DNA of 64,000 nt from Burhinus oedicnemus (taxonomy: Eukaryota > Chordata > Aves > Charadriiformes > Burhinidae), in NCBI GenBank assembly GCA_008921705.1, contig VFFE01006594.1, positions 1,015,835 through 1,079,834 of the forward strand, in the 5' to 3' direction. Each line of letters begins with the position of its first letter. Within the stretch, counting starts at the first letter, position 1. A program made the position numbers and the translations under genes. Below are positions 13,301 to 25,300 of the stretch, piece after piece. The notes under the pieces are model-generated. The model was not told where the DNA came from. It searched no databases and was given only the letters and a program-made list of their open reading frames with translations.

Positions 13301-16300
13301 ATTACAGGTGTGCCGCAGCATACTTCCCACTGCCAAGGGGAAAAGTGTTAAATAGATTCCATATTTCCTCCTATGCAGAAAACAAAACAGGCTTATGTGT
13401 GCAGAAAACCTTGGATTCAGCTGTGGGTTTGTGTTTGTAAGTTAATTCTCAAACTGATCAGCAGAACTGGAGGTGGAGCATGTAATTTTGGCACTCACTG
13501 GAGTCTGCTGCGTGCTCACAGTTGAAATTGTGACAAAGGACCAAGTAAAAAACCTAGCAGTGCAAAAGGGAAAAATGTGCAAAGCTGAAAAACAAAGACT
13601 GCGCTAAGTGGTGGAACCTAGTCTTTCATGAACTGTCATTGAGTAGCTTCCCGGGAAGATTAAGTGACATTAGGATTAAATAAATGGACCAGATGTGTAG
13701 TACTTCAGAGAGCAGAGGCCCTGAAGTAGCTTTAGAGGGAGTGTCTGCACAGCTGTGACTTGCAGTGGTGTGACGTGGGCTGAAGCTTGCCTTAGCTCTG
13801 CAGTCGGAAGCTGCAGAGATGCACTTGCAACTGAGCTAGTTAATCCCCCTGAGGGAGGGCTTGTGCTTACCAAAGGCTCAGAAACACTGACCGGGGGAAG
13901 AATTTTCCTTTTTTTGTTTTGCAGAATAAAGGCAGTTGGTTGAAAGAGTTAAAAGCAAACTTTAGTCAGAACCGTTCACTTAGAGGAAGAGTAGAGCACA
14001 GTCTTTGTCCTCTGCTTCTCCTTATTTATATGGCTGACTTTAAAAAATCAACAACCTTCGTAATTTCAGTTTGTTTTCATTAACAGTGATTTTTTTTTTA
14101 GTAGAACTTAAAATTAATGTGCAGAGTATATTACTAAATAACGCAGCTGCATAACAACCCAGCAGATATTCCATATTCTTATAACATAAAAGCCAAAAGA
14201 AAACATTTTGAGGTCAAGTTCCATGTAAAGTGTATTTTATCTATTTTTACATTATATCATATAACATTCCTTCAGCCATTTGCCAAAGATATCTGACATT
14301 GCAGCTTGGCTTTGACCGTGCAGAGTCAGATGTTGAAGTCTGACTAGTTCCACAAATGCAGCCAGAGGCTTTGCAAAGTTACGTGGGGAAGGGAAGAAGA
14401 AAGGTCCCCAACTGACGAATCTACTGCCTGCCTCTAGCAGTAGGTTAAGAATAGCTTCATTGCTACGGTGTTCTGTATTCATTAGGCATTTATAGAGAGA
14501 GGTACAAATTATCTGAGTGTAATTTATGGCTGAAACTTAAATTCTCAGTGTTTGCTGACGGTGTTCTTTTTTGCTGACAGGTATGAATAGTTTCTTAAGG
14601 ACTTCAGGGGAGCTCATACTTTTGTCTTTATTGCCCCAGTGCAGTGAAAAATTAGGAGTGTAGTTACACTTAATGTGAGTCTGTAATGAAATGTTTGAAT
14701 ATCATCCAGTTTATCTGTCTGCTCTGTCTCTCTCATTCTGGGTAGCTGTCTTAATTCTAAGACAGATGAAAAGCAATAAGCTCTATATGCATTCAAAATT
14801 ATTTCAGAGAGAAGCTTATTTCTGCAGTCTTACTTGTTTTCAAGGTCATCCTCAGGCAGGGGATGAAACTTTCTGCTTGAGAAAAGGCTGATGCTTAGTG
14901 CTATGTGATTTAATAGCAGTTTGTCTTCAGCTTTCTTTAAAGATCATAGTAGACTTCTTTTAAAGGGGGGAGGAAAAAAAAAGAATCCCACCAAACCCAT
15001 CAAGTTTACCAGTTGTCCTCCTGGTGTTACTGCACTGCTGTAACTGCCTGCATGTGGTGTTGGCTGTTGGCAGGGTTGTTGCTGTCTTAAGTACAGGTGC
15101 TGGTGCTGCTGGTACCAAGGACCTGTGGGAAGCACTGCTGTTTCCAGCCTTGGATTTGCTCTTGCAGTAAACATCTCTCTTGATATTAACCAAGTCACTT
15201 TTTCTCATTTCAAGACTCTTGGGTACTGTAAAAATCTTGCATCCTGTGCCTGGGAATGACAGTATAAACAGCAATTGTGTTGAAAAAAGCCAGTGAGTGC
15301 AGCATAGACCTGGTCCACTACATCTGCTATGAGGCATTAGCCCCCCATATTATTAAAAAGCTCTGTCTGGTGCTAGGGCAGCAAAGGAGGGAGAGTCCCG
15401 GTTCCCCCGGGTGCTGCACAGGCTGTCGTCAGTCACCTTCATCCTCCAAGGGGATGTGCTGCTGGCTCTGAGCATGGAATCATGTGCCCGGGCTTGAAAG
15501 CCAGCACTGCTCCCTGTTCTTCATAAATTACCTTTTCTCCCCCTCTATTCTCTGCTGGGGAAATGAGTGGTTTTGGCCAGGTGGGAGAAGGGCTTAAGGG
15601 AGAGGAGGGGTGGAAATAAACAAACTCATCTCTCACCACTTTCTTAGGTTTCTTTTTAAGAACAGGGCCTGGGGCAGAACATTGTTACCTAAAGGATATT
15701 GTAATTGTATATATGACTCCCTAGACATTTCATGAGCACTAATGTGTAGGCATCAGTGATGCTTAAAACTGCTCTATTTAAAGGCGATGAAAGCCCTCTA
15801 CTAGATCAGATCTCTGGTTGTGAGCAGAGCTCTGACAATTCATGTTAACAAATCTTTTGTGGTGTCCCACAGAATTGCTTTACTTACGTTCTTACACGAA
15901 CCTGCTACAGAGGACAGCCAAAAACCGAATCTCACACCCTGATAATATATAGATACTGTTGTCTTACTTGTTTCCAGTGCAGCACTGTTGTGGAGCTGCT
16001 GCTCTGCTCAGCTGCGAATGGGTGACAAGATTGATGGATACTTACCTCGAACCAGAGAGGCCCAAGAAAAATCAGTGTTGATAGAGAAGTGCCAACAACT
16101 CATCTTACTGAAACAGTTAGGCGAGTGTATTTGGATGAGATTAATTCCACTCTACTGTTAGTCTGAAGTACTTACCTGGTCTTTTTGCATAGCTAGTGGA
16201 GAGAATGTTAATAATCCCAGGGGACGATTCATTGATCCGAACATCGTAGAATTATAGTCATTTAGGTAGGAAAAGACCTTTAAGATCATCATGTCCAACT

Positions 16301-19300
16301 GTTAACCCAACACTGCCAAGTCCACCACTAAGCCATGTCCCTGGGCACCACATCTACACGTCTTTTAAATACCTCCAGAGATGGTGACTCCACCACTTTC
16401 CTGGGCAGCCTGTTCCAATGCTTGATAACCCTTCCTGTGAAGAAATTTTTCCTAATATCCAATCTAAACCTCCCCTGGCACAACTTGAGGCCGTTTCCTC
16501 TTGTCCTATTGCTTGTTACTTCAGAGAAGAGATCGACCCCCACCTCTCTACAACCTCCTTTCAGGTAGTTGTAGAGACCCATAAGGTCTCCCCTCAGCCT
16601 CCTTTTCTCCAGACTAAACAATCCCAGTTCCCTCAGCTGCTCCTCATAAGGCTTGTTCTCTAGACCCCTCACCAGCTTCATTGCCCTTCTCTGGACACGC
16701 TCCAGCACCTCAATGTCTTTCTTGTAGTGAGGGGCCCAAAACTGAACACCGTATTCAAGGTGGGGCCTCACCAGTGCAGAGTACAGAAGGATGATCTCTT
16801 CCCTAGTCCTGCTGGCCACACTATTCCTGATACAAGTCATGATGCTGTTGGCCTTCTTGGCCACCTGGGCACACTGCTGGCTCATACTCAGCTGGCTGTG
16901 GGCCAACACCCCCAGGTCCTTTTCTGCCGGGCAGCTTTCCAGCCACTCTTCCCCAGGCCTGTAGCGCTGCATGGGGTTGTTGTGACCCAAGTGCAGGACC
17001 CAGTACTTGGCCTTGTTGAACCTCATACCATTGGCCTTGGCCCATTGACCCAGCCTGTCCAGATCCTTCTGTAGAGCCATCCTACCCTCAAGCAGATCAA
17101 CACTCCCACCCAACTTGGTGTCATCTGTGAACTTAATGAGGGTGCCCTCGTTCCCCTTGTCCAGATTGGTGATAAAGCTATTAAAGAGCACCGGCCCCAG
17201 TACTGAGCCCTGGGGAACACCACTTGTGACCGGCCACCAACTGGATTTAACTCCTTTCACCAAAAGACGGAAGAGTTTGCCACGCCTTTGGGAGGTGTCC
17301 TTCCTCTGTGTTCTGGGAACTCATTGTAGTCCCTGAGCATTGAAATTGAGAGGGTGAGGAGGGAAAGAAGGGCCAACCTCCATTTGGGATGATGGGGTAT
17401 TAATTTGGTTTTTTGAGGCAGAGAATTTTGACTCCATTGATGGCTCACTCTGGTCAGCAAATTGCTACAGGCACTTCATTTCTCTGCAGCACTCAAGTAC
17501 CTTCTTATCTGTTATTTTTTTGTTAAATAATAGATAAATGTTCACTTCTGGAATGCACAGATCACAATACCATATTATTGTTCATGTTCACTCTCCTATC
17601 AATGTTACCATGTTTCTGGCATTTTTATATGAACACATCAGCTGTTTTTCTGACATTTTTCATTCTGATGGAGACAGCTCAAACTCTGCATTTCTATCCT
17701 TACCCTGCATCTCTATTCCAAAAGGCAAGTCCTTTCTGCATTGCCATCGGTTTGGCTGATTAATCCCCTTGAATCTTGAGGCAAGTATCTTATTTCTAAT
17801 TTTTTTCAGCTGCAGTTTGAGACCTTGTTAAGCAAACGAGTGCAAATCTCACTGCTGACCTTTAAGTTTATAAGGACCTGATAGAGAATTGGATTAGATC
17901 AGGAAAAAAACAGTGATTTGAGTGTCTGGATACCTGTTTGCATTTTATGCTTTCTCCAAGATTTCCAGTCACATTTTCCACCTTAGATATCTGTGTTTTG
18001 TTAAACATCTCTAAAAGGATATGAATCACATTTTTGCAAGGGATAATAGGATAAGTGTATTGTATAACCACAATATTTGATGATGAACATCCAGTAAGCA
18101 CTGCAGATAAAGTTGAAATTAACTTCTATGATATTTAAACCTAGACTATACTGCATCTGGTGAGAAATAATGTATGTTTCTGTTGCTAAATGCATCTGTT
18201 CTAGGGAGTAACTACTGACCACTCAATGAGGTGGCACAGAGCAGTTATATTCCCAATCATAGGGTATTTTTTTTTTTTTTCCCTTTGGAGCATGCTGGCT
18301 GCATCCATTGTACGTGGCACTTAGCCCTGGATTTGTACTGGGGCCCATATGTCCAGGCTACCCACCTGCTAGGATGGGATCCCAGGAGTGAACTATCCTT
18401 GAAATCACGGAATCACGGAATTTTCAGAGTTGGAAGGGACCTCTAGAGATCATCTAGTCCAACTCCCATGCTGATGCAGGAATGCCCAGAGCACAGTATT
18501 CAGGACTGGGTTTTGTTCTGGAGGGAATTGGTTGGCTGATGCCAGGGAGCAAAAAGCACTACTGCAAAGCTTGTTTAATACTTGGTCCAGTAGATGTAAC
18601 AATATTTTCAAATAAAGATGATGATCTCTTCTGGTACTTCAAGGTTTTTCAGGGAGGGAGATGGAACATGATCACTGTGTAATTTTCTACAGTGTTACAG
18701 AGAGTATAAAAAAAAAAACAAAACAAACAACTTAATGCTCATAGTGTCCTATTTGTATTTATGCTGAATATTTTCTTGGACATCGTTATCTTTTCAGGGG
18801 TGGTAGAGAAATTATTCTATCATGTCCTCTGATTATTCATCTACTACTGCTTCGCTCAGCTTTCTGTTGTGTGCATGTGACTGAATGGGCTAACAGCCAA
18901 GATTATATTTAGCAGTGCACGAGTCAGCATCCTTTCATGCCTTAATTGCTGTAGTAACAGGAAACCATTTGTGAGTAATAACAAATGAAGCAGGATTTTT
19001 TCTTTGCTGTCAACTCATGGATTGTTTTTTCCCATCTGGAATATTAAGAGAACCGAACTGAAGATCAATGGATGTTGTTTTTCAACTTTGTGTTTGGCTG
19101 TATATACTGAGGTTTTTGCAGTTTTTGTTAAAACATTGAGAAAAACAGAGGAGGAACAAAGCAGGATGGGAATGTGCCTTATGAGCTTATTTCATGAACA
19201 AACTCATATCATAGTCAGAATTTACTCTTAAGGTTCTAGCTCTATGTACTGAACAAAGCAATAACACACATCTCATTTCTAGGCTTCAATCCTGAATTTT

Positions 19301-22300
19301 GGGAATAAAGATCCTCTTATGAACACACCTGTAAAGGAGTACCTCTTTTAACAGACACAACAATTGGTTTGATTTCTTGTGCTGTGCAACTGAAGCCGTT
19401 GCTGTCTCCATGATGTTTATCTGAGTGATTTGCTGAAGTGACCTGGACAGGATTTTGGAGGAAACAGAATGATGGATTTGAGGCAAAACCCTCCCGAACT
19501 TCCAGATGAGACACTAACCTTCAGAGCCTACAGTGAGGTTATAATGGATCTAGATTATTAATATTTTTCATATTCCTCCTCCTTACTTTCTTGATATTCA
19601 TTGTTAAATCATTAATCTTAACAACTTGGTCACTATTTAAAAATCTATAAAACACTGCTCATATTCTTGTCGTAGATTTAACACTATTCAGCTGTAGCAT
19701 GTATCTTCCTTGGGTAGCCCTGGCCATAGTACCTGTTATCACTGTTACGTGTTTCCTGCCCCCGGGTGACAGTAACAGATTTAGCTATAAAATTTTATGG
19801 CACTGTTAGCTGCAATTTGAATAAAACAATCATACGTGCTTTTAGGCTTGCAAGCTCCCTCGTATGCCAGTTCTTAAAAAACCTGATAATTCAAAAACCA
19901 GTGATGATGACTTTCTGGTTTTTTGGTTGTTGTTTTTTTGGTTTTTTATTTTTTAACCAACTGTCTAAATAAATGCACCCTCATTACCTGTTAGTCAGTT
20001 GGGGTTTTTTGTCAACTAAGAAGAATAATCTTAAAACGAAGTTGCAAGTACTGCTTGGTTTAAATTGGCTACAATTGGCGGAGTTAATTTAACTTGGTGG
20101 ATTTAGGCCAAGCTGTGGATAATGGTATTATTTATGTTGACAGTTATATTCCCCCCCTGGTTCTATCTATTTTAAAAAAAAAAAAAAAGTAAATGTTTAG
20201 TTAGCAAAAAAGTGATACTATAAATTCAAAAAATATCAAGAACAGATTTAAGAGGCAGTTAACTTTTTTTCTTGCATTCCCCAGACTTTGCTAATTCAGG
20301 GCTCGTGACCTGTATTGCACTTGAACCTTGGTTTATAACTTCAGTTATGGTAGTGAATGTCAGTTAGAAAATAGCAGTATTCTTTACTCTGCCACTTCAT
20401 TTTATTCCTTCTGCGATTAGATGAATTCTGGTGTCTTATTCAGCACTATGGCACAGGACAAGCTTGTGAATGGCTGTCATAAAATGCAATACTGGAGTAC
20501 TTTAGGTTTTTTCCCTGGATGTTTAAACTCTGTATTGTTGGGTTCTGACTGAATTCGGTTCTTGAAAGGGGGTTTTGCAATTCGGATTTGTTTTCCCTCT
20601 GGTAAAACAAGTGAAGGGCATGTTTCCTTTGTACTCTTTGAAGATTTTTTTTTTTTCTTGTTTTCTGCTGAGCCTTGAAAATTTAAATAGTCAGAACAGT
20701 TTCCTGTGAATAAATACACTATTCTGAAATATATTTTGCCATCTAGAGTTTTAAAAAACTGCTTTAAAGAATTTTTTTGACTGTCCAAGAGATGTGCTCT
20801 CCTGGTGCCTTCATATCTTGCAGAGTTTTGAAGTATGATATGCTTTAAAGAGGTGGTATTGGAAGTGATTCTGTAAAAAGGTGACTTGTTTTCATGCCAC
20901 AGTGATTATTTAATTCTTTCTGCTTTAATTCTTTTTTTTTTCTTCCCAATGTCCCAGCTTTAAACTAAGCCTTGGCCTCTGCGAGTAGAGCTGAGCTGGT
21001 CCAGCCGCCTTCCCCATAGCAGGCAATGCTCTGTGCCTCGCAGTGGTGGAGTGTACTTCAGCCATCAGTGAATGCTTCTTTGTGCTTAAAGGCTTGTTTC
21101 GGTGCTCCACGGGGGACAGCTTTTTCCTTGAGCCTGGTCCTGCAGGTACCGTGTGACAAGGTCCTGAGCAACCTGGTCTGATTTGGCCCTGCTTTGAGCA
21201 GGGTGGGACTAGATGCCCTTTCCAGGGTGGAGAATGTGTGTCCTGGCTCAGGCAGAGAGGGTGTCAGGATTGGAGCTTCTCTCTCTGGAGCATGAGCAAG
21301 GTTGACCTGCACCAGTTATATGAACTTCTGTCAGACTTCTCCTATCCCTGTCTAATTAATACAGATTATCCCAGATTCTTTTTTTCCCAGATCAATTTTT
21401 ATCTCAATGATGAGGGAAGCTCTATGTCAGACATGCTTCCAGATCAGTTTAGCAAGACTCTTATAAAAGTTCTTATGGATGTGGCAGGAAGACAGTGTTA
21501 CCTACACAAGACTTCCCTATGGCCAGACAAGAGCAGTCTGGTCTCCAGAGCATGCTGCCACCGTGCTGTCCTTAGGAACCTTTGTTTTAGCATTTGACTA
21601 CCCTAGTGTTGAAGCACCTTAGACGACCTGCTTCATAAAATGGCTATTTAGCAGTAATCCCACACTACCAAAGCAGGTTATGTCAATGATGAAGTAATTT
21701 TCACTTAAACTTGATCTTTTGCTGTTTCTTCTCTCTTTTGCCCCCAAAGTAGTGTCTCCTAGCCTCTCCCTCCTTTTAAAACCATCCCAAGATAGTCCTT
21801 GATTTATGCTCTAAAGGAGACAGTTTATGTCCTTTTTAGTTAATGTGACTTGAAACTCCCATTATTCATAGATGTGAAGGATTGGGGGTTTTTCTCCTAC
21901 CAAAAGCTTGTCCTCAATTCCTCCTTTTGGTAATAAGTTTCTAAAATCAATTATGCACTGGTTTTTAGCTTTTTAATAGCTTTCTAGCTACACTGAATAG
22001 AGTGTAATTATGTAGACTGCCATGTGCTATCAAACTCAAACATCACTTGTAGTTAAATCCACAAGACTAATGTTCTAGAGCTTTGTAGTATTCCGTGGCA
22101 AACAGTCTTCTGTGTTGGTACCCAAAATGCTTCACTTTGGAATTACCTAAACTAACTGGATATCATAATCAGGGCAAACCATGAAAAGATGTCTTCCTCA
22201 GAGGTGAATAGTGTGTTTCCTGGAGGCTTATGTATGCTGTTACAGCTTTTTATCATTAAATTCTTATATATGGAGAACTAGACTTGAAGAATAGATGGTA

Positions 22301-25300
22301 CTTCAGCAGGGATGGTTTCAGTGGCAGTGTCACATGATGCCAGGGAACCATGCTGGTCAGTGTGATAGCTTCCTGTCGGAGCAGAAAGCCATGGAGGGCA
22401 GCACTCTGTCAGTGACCTCCTGTGCTCGAGTTTGCAATTTCGGGTTTTCATTCTCTCCCTGGCATCCAGCAGGATGGAGCAAGAGGAGGTTAGGAAAGCT
22501 TCATCGGGAGTGTGATGGTGCTGGCTTTGCCTGCTCCCCACTGTTGTATGAATTTGCTGTCTCTGAGAAGAGCTGCTGAAAGCGCAGTGCTGGTGTATAT
22601 AGATAGCTCGCTCTTTCCATGCTTCTGCAAAATCTTTGCTTAACCTATGAGGATGGAGGGAGACCACATGCAGACAAGTGCAGGAGAAGTTTGTGTTGGG
22701 AAAATGGGTCCCACCCTCAGTCCTATCCTTCCTGAATGCAAGCTGAAAATTTTGGTCTGACTTTTTTTGGCTGTCTGGCACCAGTGATGCCTGCAGCTAT
22801 GGAAGATTGGCTCTTGCAGGGCTCCTGTCTGTTTACCATTGGATGTTCTTTTGTTCCTCCTCCAGCCTGAAGTATGAATCCGTGAATTCCTTTACATTTT
22901 CTATGGGGGGTGTGTGTCTTCATGTATTTCTGTAGTATTTGGCCTTTACTTCTTCCACTTGTGTGATGAGTACAACTGGTGTTTGTAGAGTCATTCATCT
23001 ATTGGGTAGAGGGAAGAAGCAGCTCTTCAATAATGGCTAAAGCCTGAAAGTTGTTACAGTTTAAGACCTTAAATTAATGAAATTATTTTGGAAGTCAGTG
23101 TCCTGGTTGGCTGAATACTGGTGTTATGGTCTAACCTCTTTTTTTTTTTTTTCCAAAATTAATTTAAGTGAGTATTTTAGTTTCTCCTTTACAATAGATT
23201 TGAATATAGGAATGACTTGAATGCAGGGATATTCACTCTAGTCTACACAGTTCAGACATATGCTCAAATGATTCACAGCCTGTGTTTGCAGCTTTGTCTT
23301 TTCACGTACTTGGCTGCCCAAAGTAAAATTTGAATACTTTAGGGTTCTATCATGTTTTACCTTTGTCTACAGAAGTTACCTAATCAAAAGTATGGAACCA
23401 GCTTGTCAAAAGCTCAGGTTTCATAGCACTGGAATATATTGGGGAATTTATTTTTCTGCTTTAAAAAGGGGTCTTATGCTCAAAATCCACATTTATAAAA
23501 AGAAAAACAAAAAAACGAAAACAACCCCCAAATCCCCCCAAACCTAAAAAAGCAGCTTGTTTTTTCTCTTGTCCCTGTGACATGGGTAGCTGTTGCTGCT
23601 GCATTCTGTGCATCACCTTTAATATACAGCCTTAGCTTCCTATGAAGTACTCTGTCAGGTTCAGGAGTGACATCCTTGTCCTTCCAAGCTCTTAATGGTT
23701 TGATGCCAGGATACCTGAAATATGCACTAAATGACCAAACGTGATCTGCTGTTACTGAAATCAGTGGTCTCTAATGTCATCACAGTATTTTCCTTTTATT
23801 CTCATATTAGCTATTAAAAGATGCCTTCTGTCAGAACAGAAATGGTAGGGGTTTTTTTCAGGCTGTCTCTGGAGGAAAGAAGGTTGTCTGCTGCATGCTT
23901 ACAGGACCTCTAAAAACAAATAATGAAATACAGTTCTCTTTGAATGTCCTGATTTTTCTAATTTTAGTGTGTTTTTCTAATTTTCAGTAATAAAGATGGC
24001 TATTGGGCTGCTTTTAATATATGCTGTTACTTTGCATAATCACTTATACTAGTTTAATCCTGTATCTTTCTAAGACTTCTTGGCATTTAATATCAAGTTA
24101 TCTTTTGTAAAAATAATAAAAATGTAGATGTGAAGCACTCTTCTTCACATTTTAAAGCTGTTTAGTAACATAGCTGCTTTTTTGCCTGCTAGTAATTTGG
24201 TAAATACTTTATAATATAATAAACTGGATTTGTGATGAAGTGGCTAACTTCTCATTTCATTTTGACTTCTCTAGAAAAGTTGGAGGTTGCACCACCGTCT
24301 CCAGGACAACTGAGACATGGTAAAAGAAGAACGTTTGTTGAATGTGGTTCAGTACTTGTGCAGTCTGTCTTTGAATTGCTTCATCTTTCTCCTACAAGTG
24401 CTGGTCTGTCCTCATCCCTGTCGTATGGAGTAACAGAAAACCAAAGCAAGCGCCAACAGTCACCCTGCCTTCTTTATTTCATAACACCTCAGCTGGAGAA
24501 TGTGCACCATTTAGTGAAAGTAGGACAGAAAGCCCAAATGAGAGCACGCTGTTCAGAGCCAGCAGCAAACTTTTTTTTTTTTTTTTAAGCCAAGTGGTGT
24601 TTATGCTGCATTACCTTACGGAGGGTTTTGTGTTTAAACTTAAAACTATTGACTTGCTTCTTGTCACATATATTTTAAATGGACTGAGAAGTGGCATAAA
24701 ATTGCAGAGAAATTGGAAATAGATTTGGTATTCTTTATAACACCATGGTCATTCAAATTCTGATTTAGTTTCCAAATCAGTGTATTTTTGTGGTTTTATA
24801 CTCTCTCAGTGAGCAAATGTATTGAACATTTTCCTATACTAGGTATCTACACTTATTTTTCTTTGTTGGTGTGTGGTGTTGGGGGTTTTTTGTGTGGTTT
24901 GTTGTTGTTGCTGTTTGTTTGTTTGTTGTTGCTGTTTGTTTTGTTTGGGTTTTTTTGCTTGGTCCCTGGGGTTCCATTTATTCCAAAATTCTGTTGATTT
25001 CGGTAAGAATTTGAGCTCCCTTTGTAGCTCCAGAGTTTGGTACACGTGCTTTGAAAATACTGGGCATATCTGTGTGCTTTTTTTGTTATTCATGTTTTTT
25101 GGGGTTTTGTCCTGTGGTGGTTTAAAAGAAAAATAATAATAATAATTTGGAAAATCTCATACATTCTGTGCTTTAGTCTTTTACCCGTGCATTTAAGAAG
25201 GTATGCGTGTTCTTACAAAATAGTTACAGAAGTCCAAACATGTTCTAGAACCTGACCATGAAAGATCTCTTGTGTGGCTTTGTTTTTATATGGTCATGGA

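Larger units (their letters stand above)
1312..24274 (+). other. TMEM65 intron 1 (about 23 kb)
   Basis: GT-AG intron (GTGAGC...TTCTCTAG), phase 1. It is mostly unique AT-rich sequence. It contains a candidate cassette exon (4397-4633), an AT microsatellite (6028-6148), A/C-rich tracts, a sequencing gap (12342-12361), a 1-kb minus-strand CR1 (16244-17262) and two short CR1 ends (about 18398-18500 and 21155-21230). I see no recognisable gene, tRNA or miRNA hairpin in the remaining stretches (1.6-4.3, 4.7-6.0, 6.2-12.3, 12.4-16.2, 17.3-18.4, 18.5-21.1 and 21.3-24.2 kb). Confidence 0.85.

Noticed and set aside
13054..13440. 128-codon plus-strand frame in intron 1
   Set aside because: No recognisable family and a GTG start. 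I could not support splice sites or a promoter.
16335..17074. Plus-strand frames within the CR1 copy
   Set aside because: Antisense shadows of the CR1 RT frame. The same applies near 39.5-41.6 kb and 59.3-59.8 kb.
16328..17263. A 311-codon gene candidate
   Set aside because: It is the ORF2 C-terminal part of a CR1 retrotransposon, not a host gene.
22278..22781. 167-codon minus-strand frame in intron 1
   Set aside because: Unrecognised, with low-complexity His/Ser/Gln content and no motif. It is consistent with chance.
24788..25136. Cys/Leu/Phe-rich and Gln-rich frames
   Set aside because: Produced by the T/G-rich low-complexity block on its two strands.
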